Counted from the stretch's first letter, positions 10,426 to 22,203 are shown. The stretch: 64,000 nucleotides of DNA from Ixodes scapularis (GCF_016920785.2 NW_024609948.1:248001-312000), one strand, 5' to 3'. The notes: generated by a model from the sequence alone, not told the origin. Made by a program: numbers and translations.

Positions 10426-10861
10426 ATACACATTTGTGTATTCGACTTTGCAAATTTATTTACTCTTTAGATGTGGGCCTGTACCGCTGGAGACAGGTTG
10501 TACACGATCGTGTACACCTTATGGAGCGGGTTGGTGGCGCCATCTGCCGTGGCTGCCTTTAACTACAATTAATAACACCGTTGCAAGATGGATGCCTCCT
10601 TGTTCTACAGCGACGCGGGTGGCGAGTGGCTCCGAAAAACAAATCTTTGCTTAATTGGATGTTTTCTGACGAGACTTGCTGCATGCCTAAGCATTCCAAA
10701 GATGCTAATGAATGTAACACAGTAGCTTGAAATGTTAGGATGCAGTAATTGCTTCTCTAACGGATTAGTGAATTTCACAAACACATGTGTCAAAAATTGG
10801 ACGTTTAGTGATTTATACAGTGTAAGGTCGGTCTGCCAGGATCAGGCGACACTGGTTTACA
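10426..10861. other. Unrecognised sequence between hAT element and SINE
   Basis: No motif or repeat structure identified, apart from a short palindrome ACACGATCGTGT near 10502. Confidence 0.35.
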
Positions 10862-11090
10862 CTGTAGATGAGCAATTTCGCCAGTGCAGTACGACTGCTA
10901 ACCTGGGGTCTTTAACGTGCGCCACGCAGTAGTGATACACGACCGCACGCCGGTACGATGCTCATCCAGATCGAAACGGGCAGGGGTGGGGCTCGAACCC
11001 AGGATCCCTGGGTTCTGCAGCGCGATCTTTCGCTCCACGCGCGTCGAGCTGGGTATGCGCTTTAGCCCACTCGGCCACCGATCCCCCCAC
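10862..11090 (-). mobile_element. tRNA-derived SINE, copy 1 (minus strand)
   Basis: Read on the minus strand, the head is a tRNA-like module of the Ser/Leu type with a long variable region. Box A (TGGCCGAGTGGGC, 11065-11077) and box B (GGTTCGAGCCC, 10989-10999) are both well preserved. A tRNA-unrelated body follows, ending CTCATCTACAG. The same body occurs at 58374-58529. Pol III would transcribe such a module from the internal A and B boxes. tRNA-derived SINEs are described from ixodid ticks (Ruka type); identity with that family is not verified. No poly(A) tail or clear target duplication is visible. Confidence 0.85.
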
Positions 11091-11439
11091 GTACAGCGTG
11101 CCGCTATGGCCACATTGTGCAAAAATGTGCTTCGAAGAAAACATTAGTGCTATAGTGCCGTTAGCATTCTTGCAAGGAGCTTTTCATTGGAAATTCATAT
11201 ATTCTAGTGACAATGTGTTGCTTCTTCCCAATTCAGACATCCGAAATCATGCGAGAAATCGCACGAGGGTCGGCAGTGCCACAGCACAGAGGTTGCTAAT
11301 GCAAATTTCCGATGGAAATGCATCCGATGTCGGCCTCTCTGTTAAGGAGGACAGAGAGCCTCATCGATCTGCGAGTACAGGCGCTTTAAATATTTGGATG
11401 ACTATGTTAACTGCTTAGCTAAGTTAAAGAGAATGCCTT
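11091..11439. other. Unrecognised sequence upstream of piggyBac relic
   Basis: No supported feature. The 106-codon frame at 11098-11418 has no recognisable motif. Confidence 0.35.
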
Positions 11440-12500
11440 TTGTCACTTAGGTCAACCCCCTGGAACACGAGGCAGGCCTTCAGGGCTGCAACAGCCGGCT
11501 CCTGCTCCAGAGGAAAATGATGAAGCGGAGGAAGCGCGTAATCAAAAGGTGCAGACTGTTTGGACAAGCAGCGATTTCGAGCCCCCTGACACAACATTGG
11601 ATGACAACCACATGACTTTAGAGGAGGTGGCTGAGCCATGGGAATACTTTCGAAGGTATTTTCTGAACTCACCATTCGTATAGTTTGCGGGGTGCATGAA
11701 CATTTACGGACTGCACACCTCGGGAAACAAATCTCGGAAACACTCCGGAGGATGTTAAAGCATTCTTCGGGATGATGATGATCATGGGGACGCCCAAGTT
11801 TCCCCGCATACGTATGTACTGGCAGCCGGCAACGCAGATCCCCAGCGTATCGGAGGCGATGGGGGTCAACAGATTTTTCAAGCTCCGGTCAGCTTTGCAC
11901 GGCACGGAGACATCTTCGCCCCGGGCTCTAACTGATAAGTTTTGGAAGGTGCACCCCGTGCTGGATGCTGTCAGACAGAGGTATCTGGAACTTACTACAT
12001 TCGAGAACAACAGCATTGATGAGCAGATGATCCCTTTCATAAGTAGAGTTGCGGCCAAGCGATTTCTGCAAAAACAAACCTAACCCTGGAGGTGTCAGTG
12101 TTTGTCCGCTGCAGCTCACATACTATGGCAAAGTGACTTCAAGCTGTATCAGGGAAAAGAAATGGGGAAATCGCTCGAGCACAAGCACCTCAAAATTGGT
12201 GGCTCCATTGTGATGAGGCTCATGAAACACTTGCCAAAGTTCAGGAACTTTAAGTGTTTCTTTGACAACTACTACACATTACTTCCACTACTCCGAGAAC
12301 TCAATGCCGTCAGTATCTGGGCCGTCAGTGCTATCCGCGCATACAGGCTGCAGGGATGTGCACTGAAAAGTGAAAACGAAATAAGGCGAGAAGGACGATA
12401 GAGCCTCGATGCAAAAGGCGAGAGAAAGGGCGATGTAACCATCGTCAGATGGCAAGGCAAAAATTGTGAACGTTGCTACAGCATTTGTGGTCCACAACAC
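11440..12500 (+). pseudogene. piggyBac-like transposase relic 1
   Basis: The piggyBac transposase (DDE_Tnp_1_7) is readable over several broken frames. An acidic N-terminal part (VWTSSDFEPPDTTLDD) precedes PEDVKAFFGMMMIMG, PRIRMYWQP, DKFWKVHPVLDAVRQRY and NSIDEQMIPF, which contains the first catalytic Asp. Then LYQGKEMGKSLEHK, IVMRLMKHLPKFRNF, CFFDNYYTLLPLLREL, YRLQGCALKSENEIRREGR and a degenerate VRWQGK block near 12450. The frame breaks at least near 11700, 12085 and 12400. Later catalytic positions are not recoverable. No TTAA-flanked terminal repeats were identified. The second piggyBac gene (26.2-31.0 kb) is a separate copy. Confidence 0.85.
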
Positions 12501-13837
12501 ACACCTCGTTGAGAGCCACTGCTATAGAGTAAGATTATACAACACGACTGACACGACTGTCTATCTCGAGAGCTTTGACTACATTTGTCTTCGGCTATGA
12601 GCGTGGCGGCAATATGGCAGGAAATGTGGGTAATCCTCTGCCACTGCTGTCAACACCAATATTCTCTCTCCTACAAACTCCCGTTCCGTCGTCCCAGGGT
12701 AGGAGACATTGTGCGGCAGCCTCAGCAGCTTCCCCACTAAGGGAAGTTGCACAGAATGTGCACTATGCTGCAAACGTTTGAACCAACAAATGGGCATGCG
12801 AAGTGGTTTGTGTTAAGCAAGCTTTTTCTGCATAGAATCTGCAAGAAACCAACCAAACATTCCAACTTTGTTCCACGTATCCATGAATTCAGTTTAAGTG
12901 TGTTCAGTTTCATGGGAGTTTGTTGTAATTGATTTTCACTAGCCAGAAGTATTGTACTTTCCTAACGTTCAACCATGGGATATATTTGCAGCAACCATAA
13001 CTGCGAAAATAAACAAGAATGACAAAGCACTGCAGTCCATCATCGGAAGATGATTACCGGGATGGGAGGTCGGGCGACCGTCAAGGAAAGAGGGAGGGAC
13101 GGCTCTCCCCTCCCCTCTTTCGTTCTTGACATTCCAAACAGAAAGGTGGCACCATCTCTCGTCCGGAGCACCAAACACGACCGAAAGTTATCTGCTAACC
13201 TTTTCGTCATTGCCCTCGGTGAAGATGTTCTAAATTTTTACAGGAACGAGTCAACTACACCGAGAGATTTCACAAGAATGTGTCTCCCTATACAATACAC
13301 GTTCGATGAAAATGTGGGTATATGCAGGTGTCGATTTTTGCAGCGCATTTTGCATCAACGCCATGGCTCAATGCCACCCAATGACTCGAATTGTTTCGCT
13401 ATTACTCTGCTTCACTTTATACAAGCAACTTCAAACTTTTCAGGTTATTTTTGTTGTGCATCTACCTCCCGCTTACCAGGTTTCCTTTAAAACACTAAAG
13501 CCAGCGTCAGTTATCAAAATATAAATTTATGACTTTTTTTTACTTTGGTTTCTCGGCTAGTCCCCATAACACAGGCTTACTTCAGAAACAAAAGAATAAT
13601 TGCGCAGTACAATAACATAAAAAAATTAAATGCAAATGAAAGTTTCACGAAAGTATTCATTGGTTCTGAATTCGTAATTTGCATGCTAGATGTGCATGGT
13701 ACAAAGCATAATGGATCCGTTTTTGTCCCTTGTACTTTTTGTATACACAGGTCTGACTAAATATCACAGTATGGGAACAGACCAATCACGAATCAAGGCG
13801 TTGTATGCCAGTCATGAGTCTGTTCTCCGTTGACAAC
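12501..13837. other. Unrecognised sequence
   Basis: Decayed piggyBac C-terminus may continue to about 12800, but I cannot anchor it. A 146-codon plus-strand frame (13050-13490) has low-complexity, atypical composition and no known motif; I do not call it a gene. Confidence 0.35.
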
Positions 13838-14953
13838 ATGGCAGCTCCTCCAGTGGCTCCTTGCTCAGAAGCACTCATCATCGAAATTGAGCGGTGTCCA
13901 TGGCTATGGAACGCAAGCCGTATGGACTACAGGGACACTGGGAAGCGCAAAAATTCCTGGAAGGCAATTGGAATCGCTTAGTATGACCTCTTAACAGAAC
14001 TATATAATTTGCGCCTCAACCCAGGGCACCTCTGGACGGCCTGCCTTCGTCGCACGCTTGTTGCCTTCTGTCTAACTTTCACTATGCATGAACGTTCCCG
14101 TTCACGGTCAGCTGCACGCGCCTGGGCGTACACTCGAAGCTCGCAAGACGCCAAAGTGTTATCAAAGATTTGTTTTGGGTCACGCCGGAGGCGATAGTGC
14201 CAATAGACTTCCCTGCCATTCGCAAAGAAACGTTTGCGAAGTTCTGCATGCCAAATCAAGGAAGGCCGTCGCATACCTCAGCGATTAATTTACATCACCT
14301 GGGATTCTTTGAACGTGAAACTGAAATCTCGGTTACCTGGCACCTTCTCTCCAGCTAGGATTCCAACCCACCAACTGGGGATTCGATTCTTTGGGCCGGC
14401 GGTTTGCCTCGGAGCCACAGATGCGGCCTCCCTGCAGCTGTCTGTGACCATTCACGTCCGAGTGGGCAGCGCACACCCACCCACAACCCACTGCTCGCAC
14501 CTCTCGTTTGCGTACCTCGCATAACCATTTCCCAAAGTCATGGCACGAAATGGGAAGCCATTATTAATCGAGCGATCAGTAATGAAGAGATCAAACAGGC
14601 AGAACATAAAAAGACTACATTTCAGGATGCTGAAGGAGGTTTGTAAAGTTTGGGTTGAATACTGGCAAGCAAACCTGGTGCATGTCTGTTGCACCTATTG
14701 GCTGTCCTAATTGAAGTTGTGTTATAAATCTAGTTCCATCATGATTTCTGTTCTAAAACTTGTATTCATAAGCGATACTTTAGTTATTTATGCCACATTT
14801 ACTTCATTCACTTCAGGCAGCGACTCTAACGCCTGCTGTCAGGCTTGGCTGGCCATGAGGGCCAAGTATGCGAGAGAATCGAAGAAACAAAGAGGCCGGA
14901 GCGGTGCTGGCCGCGATGGTCTTGCCGTGCCAACATGGCACCTCTTCAAGTAA
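13838..14953 (+). pseudogene. MADF-domain gene fragment, two putative exons
   Basis: Exon 1 (13838-13980) starts at ATG and encodes ALIIEIERCPWLWN, YRDTGKRKNSWKAIGIA, the first half of a MADF DNA-binding domain. A GTATGA donor follows at 13981. Exon 2 (14821 on, after TTCACTTCAGGCAG) continues in phase with CCQAWLAMRAKYARES, SGAGRD and PTWHLF, the second half. The split matches the MADF fold (Adf-1 family, typically with a BESS motif). A TAA at 14951-14953 interrupts the domain; LAFLKGQIQHRR follows in the same frame where MADF proteins normally read LSFL. It is therefore probably a decayed gene or a transposon-borne MADF ORF. The 840-bp intron is a prediction from sequence only. Confidence 0.6.
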
Positions 14954-15805
14954 CTGGCCTTCCTTAAGGGCCAGATTCAGCACCGACGGTGATATGCTAC
15001 ATCACTTACTGCTAAGAACAAGCACAGTTGATATCGGGTCTGAGTTTAAAACATTTTTACTCTCTTCCATCAGCACCAAAGTGCTCCCTGTTGCGGGGGG
15101 AGTGGCGTCCACTTCTGCAGCGGCAGCAGACGTTGAAAAATGAGGCGTGAGCCCAGAGGCAAGTTTGCTTACACGGTAAGAAAATCTAGAACCGATTTGG
15201 GATCACCTGCTTTCTCCTACAGAGTCTTGTGGTAAAGTAAAATGAAGGTCAAGGACATTGTGAAAGAATGCCTGACTGTTGTTACGAAAGGAAGCATCTT
15301 GATTCCTCCCACACACTAAGCTAGATGCCATGTTGACAGATGTTTGCCCCACGTTATTCTATGTGCGGAGGAAGTGTTCTCGAGGTCACTTGATTTCTTT
15401 CGCGTCAAGATTTACCTCATGTGCTCGAGCCATCGGCGACAAAAAAGAATAGCGTCTGAAACTCACTTTTTATTTCATTTTCGTAGCTACCGGTCTTTAT
15501 TCGGAGTGCAGACAAGCTGGCTAAGTTGACGTCAACCAGTTGGTGGCCAAAATTACCTTCAGGGCTCCTATTTTGGTCATGGGTGAGAGCGAGATCATTC
15601 TCGGCTGTTGACTATTATCGTTTATTATCAACTAACGAAACAAAATTAAATCCGTTTTGCAGTCTACGGTCAGGCAATATTTCAGTGACAACTTCTTGCC
15701 AACACACAAATGAGAAGAGAGGTGGCTTCTGACGTGCCTGTCCCATATCGCCCATCTACTGGTCAATATTGGGATTTGTATGGCTGCAAAACAATTTGAG
15801 ATTTG
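14954..15805. other. Unrecognised sequence after the MADF fragment
   Basis: A few MADF-frame codons (LAFLKGQIQHRR) continue to about 14990, then nothing recognisable until the Penelope fragment. Confidence 0.35.
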
Positions 15806-17140
15806 CTAAGGAACCACAAGTTTGGCAATTGCTTCCAATGTCGAATTGCAAACGGTAGTTTCAGCCAGGAACGGATTCAGAGGGGAGGTCCGGATGTCCT
15901 GACCCCCCTCTTGATTTCTGCATGTGTAAAAATTTAGGGCGTGTGCATGTGTAAAACTTTCCCTTACCGCCTTATCTTTATGTTTTCTAATAACAGTGCA
16001 CAAATTAAATTCAGGTTTGCACCCACAGTCAAGGCAGTGCATTGACAAATGATCGTCAAGCTGTCCGCTCACTTTTTGGTTGTGTTCGCGCAATCTGTCA
16101 TTTAGACATCTTCCCGTCTGTCCCACATACTTTTTACCGCACGTCAGCGAGATCTGATAGACGACTCTCGCTGCGCATTCTACAAACAAGCTGCGATGCT
16201 TCTTCACGCAGCCAACCGGTGGTTTGCGGTGAGGGTCCGTCATTTTGCACAACTTGGCAAGTTTTTCCGGTGCAGAAAGAACCACCCGAGCATTTACGTG
16301 GTTTGCTATCTTTTTGATATTGCGTGCGGTTTTGTGCATGTAAGGCACAACCGCCAGACTTTGTTTCTTTTGAGCCACATCTTGGTCTGGACTCGCTACT
16401 ACTCGTAGCTTCTTTACAACTTTTTCTGCAGCCGACACCAGGAGCGTCCCTGGAAAACCGGCAGCCACCAAGCGTTCTGACTGCTCCTTCAGACTTTAAG
16501 GCATTGCATGATGACACAACCTTCTGATGGAGTTCACAAAGCACAAATTTACAATTCCTCTCTTAACAAGTTTCAAATGAGATGAATTGAACGGCAACAG
16601 GGGCTTATCTGCTCTTGGTTGGTATTTCCAACACACGTGTTGTTCCAAAAGTGTGAGCCTGATATCTAGAAACTGTATGACGTTGTCCACAAGTACCTCG
16701 TGCGTAAGCTTGAGAGGATCAAGGATGGTACTAAAAACTGTTAAAAGGCTGTTCACCACCAAGGAAAAGTGAGAAACATCATGGTGAAGAAAAACTAAAT
16801 AATTGTCGACGAATCTAAAAACCTTGCTACCATTAAAGTCATTCAGGCATTCCGAGAGAACTCTGTCATGATGGGCTAAAAATATATCACGTAAAACTGG
16901 AGCTAAACACTAGCAAATACACACCCCTCGCTTCTGAATATACACTCCCCTGTTCCACTCAACAAAGGTCGAGTTTAGATCAAATGTAAGCAATTCGAGA
17001 AAGTCATCTACAGTCATTCCTGCTGCGTTCTGAAAGGCCACCACCCCGTGTTTATCGATGCTTTCCTCTACGCAGGTCAGTAGTTTGTCGTGCGGAAGGG
17101 AATAGTATAAATTCTTTATGTCTAGTGAGCAGGCTAGAAA
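15806..17140 (-). mobile_element. Penelope-like element fragment (RT plus GIY-YIG), minus strand
   Basis: From 17140 downward the minus strand gives SLDIKNLYYSLPHDKLL, HGVVAFQN, a broken GVCIC-stop-CLAPVL block, KVFRFVDNYLVF, IQFLDIRLTLLEQHVCWKY, SHLKLVKRGIVN, then a linker and the GIY-YIG nuclease (RVVYQISLTCGKKYVGQTGRC, DRLREH) ending at 15806. This is the Penelope order. The catalytic YVDD box reads FVDN (16802-16813), so the polymerase is dead even without the stops and frameshifts. The N-terminal third is missing. At 17140 the sequence meets an oppositely oriented Penelope fragment. Confidence 0.85.
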
Positions 17141-17480
17141 ACGTGACGGTCATTTGTCGATGCACTTCCATGACTGTGGGTGCAAACCTGAATTTAATTT
17201 GTGCACTGTTATTAGAAAACAGAGATAATACAGTAAGCAAAATTATAGAGGCAGACCTGATAAAAAAACTACGGAGATCGATGTGTCAGCGTGGCGTCGA
17301 TCGATTTGGGCGACAAAGAGACACAGTTCTTGAGATCAGTGGCGTGGCATGGGATTGGTTGAAGGGCGCGATGATGCAGAGTATTTATACCCTTGATTTT
17401 CTAACGAACCAGTTGAAGTTGGTGCATTGTGTTGTCTCATTCCACAAATTACAAATGGGACCTAGTTAATAAACAGTCCT
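17141..17480 (+). mobile_element. Penelope-like 3' end, plus strand, abutting the inverted copy
   Basis: The plus strand reads HDCGCKPEFNLCTVIRK (about 17165-17220), nearly identical in the opposite orientation to 15985-16045 of the minus-strand copy. It continues with SKIIEADLIKKL, the usual C-terminus of these ORFs, and then a 3' UTR with ACCAGTTGAAGTTGG near 17409. It is severely 5' truncated. Whether this is a separate insertion or one complex head-to-head integration of a single family cannot be told by eye. Confidence 0.75.
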
Positions 17481-17591
17481 GTAATTCTTTACTACAGACT
17501 ATCCAGAAAAGCGGTTGCATTGTGTGACCCTCGTGCGTGAATAGAAATGTGTTTTACACATATCTATTTGTTTCGGCCACAATTACGTTAA

Positions 17592-18250
17592 AGGACACAT
17601 GCAAAGGAAAAAAAAACATTTTTTTTAAACGGCTTAGATGGAAAAAGGACGCCATAAAACGATTTTACAACGAAGAAAAAAAATTTTTAGAGCTATATTT
17701 ACGGCGCAAAACGAATTTGTAGTTGGCGCCCGCGGGCACCGCGGAAAAGTGGTCTGTATTTATCACGTGACTGGTCTTTATTTATCACGTGGTGCTTGCG
17801 CTCTTTCGGAACCTTCCTATGGCCTCTAAAAGTAACTTATTCATCTTTGTTTGAAGTATAACAAAAAACCAAGACGAATAAGTAACTTTTAGAGCCCAAA
17901 GGAAACTCCTGAAAAAGTGCAAGCAGACGTGATAGACCTGTGCGCCGGTCAGACGACGGCGGCGGCGCCCCGAAGCAGACGAACTTGTGCGGCGGCGGCG
18001 ACGGCGGCGTGGAGAAACGCGTTGAAGCGGCGTTCGCACAACGCTCAGCGTGCGGCGGCGACGCAGCGCGGCGGCGCGCGGGCCTACCACGTGACCAGCG
18101 GCGGCTCCCGCGAGCGCCAACTACAAATTCGTATAGCGCCGTAAATATAGCTCTAAAAATTTTGTTTCTTCGTTGTAAAATCGTTTTATGACATCCTTTT
18201 TCCATCTAAGCTGTCTAAAAAAATTTTTTTTTTCCCTTTGCATGTGTCCT
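17592..18250. mobile_element. TTAA-flanked MITE with ~150-bp inverted repeats
   Basis: Ends AGGACACATGCAAAGG are inverted at both termini and flanked by TTAA (17588-17591 and 18251-18254). Inverted similarity extends about 150 bp inward. A second inverted pair lies inside (about 17790-17840 against 17876-17925), so most of the 659 bp can fold back. The right half is rich in CGG/GGC. TTAA targeting with AGG ends suggests Kolobok; piggyBac also uses TTAA. No transposase. Confidence 0.85.
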
Positions 18251-18336
18251 TTAATGGCTCAGGTATTTTTTATATTCTTTTGCAAAAAATAGTGCTTTGA
18301 AGCAAGCATAACTTTTATACATTTTGACTCAAGACT

Positions 18337-18396
18337 GGGAAGGGATGGAAAAACACAAGGTCTTGTGTTTGTCCATCCATTCTCTTCCCAGTCTCG
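18337..18396. repeat. Short near-perfect hairpin
   Basis: Arms ACTGGGAAGGGATGG and CCATCCATTCTCTTCCCAGT flank ACACAAG/CTTGTGT, giving a ~60-bp stem with almost no loop. No coding context; possibly a tiny foldback element. Confidence 0.7.
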
Positions 18397-18405
18397 AGAT
18401 TTTTA

Positions 18406-18581
18406 CCGTAGAATACCATGCATCCGCCCATTTCACATTAAGCGCCCATTACCGAATTTGCAAGATCTGAGAAAATATGCGCACATTTATATGTAAAATT
18501 GATGACTGGACAAGCACTCATCCACCATTTTTTTGCGATTATCTCCAAAATTTGATTGGGCGCTTGCCCGGTATTTTACGG
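18406..18581. mobile_element. 176-bp MITE with TA target (Tc1/mariner or pogo type)
   Basis: CCGTAGAATACC at the left and its inverted partner GGTATTTTACGG at the right are both flanked by TA (18404-18405, 18582-18583). Size and TA flanks fit a non-autonomous Tc1/mariner-superfamily element. The terminal repeats are short, so the call is moderate. Confidence 0.6.
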
Positions 18582-18583
18582 TA

Positions 18584-20124
18584 GTCAAAATGTTAAACCA
18601 ACACCAGCTCGTTTGCACCCTTACCTTTTGTTCAATAACTTTTATTGTGTATTAATTATAAACATGGAAGTTCCGTTATGAACCCTGTTTTGACAGATTT
18701 TTAGAAAACTAATTCATACGCTCCTAAACCATAGTATGCATTTTGGAGGGATGTGGCCATGAAGTAATTGAACGTGTCTTTATATTATTAAAGTCGTAAC
18801 CAATGACGCTATTTAGTCGCTGCTGAAGGTTTTTTGGATAGTTGTATTACACTCAACACAAACAGGCTCATTTTGTTCGTAGGCCACTAATTCGCTGTTG
18901 GAAATTATAGTATTAAAAAACTTAAATATGCCAATCTGCACCGATGACTTTTTGCAGCATGCTATGCGATATTCAGTTACAATATTTTGGAGTACTTACA
19001 GTTTTATGTCGTCACCCATATCCTTTTCCAGTTTCATACTAGTTGCGACTTCACAAAAGTGAAGTCAAAGAAAAATTGCACTTTTGAATGTTGTTTAAAT
19101 TTTACTAGCGCATGAGTGGAAGGCAGTAAAAGAGTTACAATGATATACGTAAAACTCTCCCATTACCTCGCAACTTTTCGCTTTCCCCCGTTAGTCGGGC
19201 CACTAACAACCGAGTACACTTTTTTGACACTCACCTGCCGGGTTCTGACTCATGAGCCCTACTTCGTTTGGACGGGGCCGTACTTGAATCACAACTCTGA
19301 ATTCGTGTCAAATAAAACTATTATTATTATGTCCGTGCCTGCCGACAATATCGAGGAACTCGCCAATTCTGCAGTGTTGCCAAAACCTTGCCTCAAAGCT
19401 TTAAGAGGCAGCCAAAGGAACGACCTCCTGCACGTCTCGGAAGGAGCCCCCATGTCCAGTGAAAAGAGATGGGTCACGTCGATTTATTTTATCAGAACAT
19501 CCGTGGCTAACGTACAAAAATTGAACGCTTTTGTACGGACGTGGAGTCCGGCGCCGCAATTGGCGGCAACATCCCGCAGAGCCCTCGAGCTCCGAATCAC
19601 TACAGCTGCCGACTCCAGTCCCTGGCACATGGACGACGGCGACACAGCGACACAGGACCAGCTTTGGAGCCGCTGGTGCATTGGCGGCAAAGTGATAGCC
19701 TCCTCCTTGGCTACACCACTGGATGCAAGGGAGGTGGCACGTGCACCTACCATAATGACGAGATGTTTCAGTGACATACTCTTAAGTTGCGATCACACTG
19801 CTAATCTTGATTGGTCAAGAGACGGTCTTCAGGGACACTGTCTGAGGCTTTTCCTTCCATGATGGTCATATTGGTCACTCCAAGAACTGACTGCAGACAT
19901 GTTCGAAGCCCACACATTTATCGAACGAACATCCTTCGAAGATGCTCGAGACGTTTCCGCAGGTACTTCCGTAGTGAACATTGCGCTTTTGTAGGATGCA
20001 CGAACAGGTCGACTTTGCGATTCCAACCCGTAAAGTCAATGCTGTTTATTCCTTCGTAACGTTTGATTGTAATTATTGTCATTTGTTCGTACCATCCTGA
20101 TGAGGTTCCCGGTTTCAAGCTTGG
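18584..20124. other. Unrecognised sequence
   Basis: A long plus-strand open frame at 19116-19862 shows no domain. TCAAATAAAACTATTATTATT at about 19308-19330 looks like a LINE 3' end with a triplet tail, but the upstream body is unidentified. A Cys-rich string (HCAFVGCTNRS) near 19990 is faintly THAP-like and not called. Confidence 0.35.
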
Positions 20125-20300
20125 AGGTGATCGAATGTCACAGAATGTGGAAGGCCATCCGCAACCGCTATGTTAAGAGACGAGAGCGGCGAAAGGCAAG
20201 AGTAAAGCTGGCGAGGAGGATGTCCAGCCTCCCACGTGGGTTCTTTTCAAGTTCCTGGGGTTCCCCGATGGTCAAATCTGTGCAGATGGTAGGCACAGAA
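20125..20300 (+). pseudogene. Second-half MADF domain fragment, frameshifted
   Basis: LEVIECHRMWKAIRNRYVKRRER (about 20128-20195), then in the next phase KSKAGEEDVQPPTWVLFKFL, together matching the second half of a MADF domain (helix 3 with Trp-Arg-Tyr, then the SGAG and TWPxF blocks). An AG at 20123-20124 (TTTCAAG) could be a splice acceptor. At least one frameshift near 20195-20205 separates the blocks, so it is non-functional. It may be a decayed paralogue of the 13.8-15.0 kb copy. Confidence 0.5.
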
Positions 20301-22042
20301 TGTTTTGGACAACAAAGGGCACTGCAGATTGTGCCGTATTTTGTATGCATTGTAACGATGACGTGGCAGAACCCTGGTTTGTCCCAAGACAAAAGGAGCC
20401 TCACACAACACCATGTCTACAAACTGGAGTGAAGGAGCCCCCACTTCCGTGCCAGGAGGCAGGTGTTCATAAAGAGTGCAGCTTTCCAGACAGACTCTAA
20501 TGCCCGAGTCACGGCAAAGCGACTAACGGAAACAACCGACACCGTCGCGCCTCAAACACGAGCACCATGCACGCGAGGGTATCTTTGGCCGGCTTGCGAT
20601 GACCCGTGCTTACTTTGAGAGCACCGGACAACTAAATGACTGCCAAAGGTATCGCTTGTCGCTGTTGTTTATTTTTGTTTGTCACTCTAACGGGACTTAG
20701 GCATGATGAGCTGAAAGCTATTTCAAATTTTCTACCTACGAGAAATATTGCACAAAACTGCATAGCTTTTATTCTGTCACTTGGTGTTTTTCTCAATATG
20801 CAGAGATCCTTGCGGAAATGTATTGCCCTGGAGAGACCGCAACCCCCGCAGAAAATAGACAGCCTGGGATGCCTGCTGATGCCGAGATGGAAGACATACT
20901 GGAGCATGAAGACATACATTTTATTTAACAACAGCCTTCGATAAGCATGTTTGCAAGTGGCTCCTGTGTAATTACCCTTTTCTCACTCTCCTCTTTCATT
21001 TAAGCGATTGGCTATTCTTGGAGGCAGGTCCAAAGATTCGCCGGTTTGTCATGTCCTTTATAATTAGGATTCCATATTTTTTCGGGTTTATCGGAGCACC
21101 GGTAAACCCTGCAAAATTGACCTGCGGTCCAGTTCTGTCAGTGTCGCAGAAAACCGAAAACCCCCAAATCGGAGCAGTTTTTGAATGAAGAATCCTAAGC
21201 TTCACTCAAAGAAATAGTTCTGTGCTGCTTTATTTTACGGTGTTAGAACACACTCCCCAATTAACTGTTTACGTCCCTGGTATCTTTGGAACACCCCTTA
21301 TCTAGTTCCTTTTTTTTTTTATTGGTACGGAATGTTTCCGAGGTATTCGGGTCCCATGCATTTCCCCAGAGGTTGGGGCAATCCATGCCGATGTGTCGTT
21401 CCCCAAACATAAGCCCCAACAAGCAGCCATATTTTGTCTGACACCCAAGATTAACACCAGAAAATTTGGAACAATTTGTGGGAAAAGAAAGACCCTAGAA
21501 AACTCTGATGTGAAAACAAAAAAGCCCCCTAAAAAAGGAATTCTATTTATAGTGACGCAGTCTCCAGCAATATGCTAAACACACTCCGAGCGCACTGGAA
21601 AGACAGAGGCTAGGATACTCTCACTTAAGGAAATTCTATGGTGCCCAGAAGTGATAAATCTCTTCAGCCCTAGTGCACTGATTCAACTAGTTTCATTATC
21701 GCATTTCATTCTATGTGGAACAATGTGAAGCTGTCCACAAGGCATGTTGCACCCCTGCCAGTCACTGTCTTGGCCACGTGTTTCCAATGGGCCCCTCATA
21801 TCGCTGAAGACTGTCCATTCTACAATACCCGGAGTTTCTAGAGCTGTGATGCTGCCTCTGCCCTTTCTTATTGCTACTGTCAAGTGAACCGAGCAATCGA
21901 CGCTTCGGCTCAAAGTTCAGATTTTTGTTTTTTAATGTTTTTGCAATCTGTATGCCTTCTAGTTTCATATAAAAAAGAATTGTTACAAAATTCGGCCTAG
22001 AAGTTACAAAAAAAACAGAAAAACTTGAACGCCTCAAGCGCT
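20301..22042. other. Unrecognised sequence
   Basis: No supported gene. A block near 21060-21195 bounded by GGATTC/GAATCC has repeat-like character but no clear target duplication. Scattered A and T runs. Confidence 0.35.
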
Positions 22043-22203
22043 GTTTACACTCTTGCGACCGAGAGAGACCAGACCGGTTTTTAAGCCTTTTGCGACTTCT
22101 TAGGACCGGATGCGATGCAGCGGAGCTGGTCCTAAGAGATTGCAAGAGGCTTGAAAACCGGTCTGGTCTCTCTCGGTCTTACTCGGTCGCAAGAGTGTGA
22201 ACG
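22043..22203. repeat. ~160-bp palindromic foldback
   Basis: Two arms (about 22047-22110 and 22127-22200) are inverted copies: ACACTCTTGCGACCGAGAGA at the left pairs with the right arm ending GGTCGCAAGAGTGTG. The spacer is short. The right arm carries an extra ~9 bp (duplicated ACCGAG-like stretch). The structure suits a foldback/MITE immediately upstream of the Mutator-like relic. No clear target duplication. Confidence 0.75.

Noticed and set aside
10862..11090. Stand-alone tRNA-Ser gene
   Set aside because: Acceptor stem pairing is poor and a SINE body repeated at 58374-58529 is attached, so it is a retroposon head.
13050..13490. 146-codon plus-strand open frame
   Set aside because: No domain, unusual composition, no neighbouring exon or element structure.
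19116..19862. 248-codon plus-strand frame
   Set aside because: Spans a LINE-tail-like AATAAAACTATTATTATT segment and has no recognisable domain; read as chance openness.
19811..20059. Possible THAP zinc finger (HCAFVGCTNRS)
   Set aside because: Only the first Cys pair resembles THAP; the required downstream Cys/His and AVPTIF-type end are missing.
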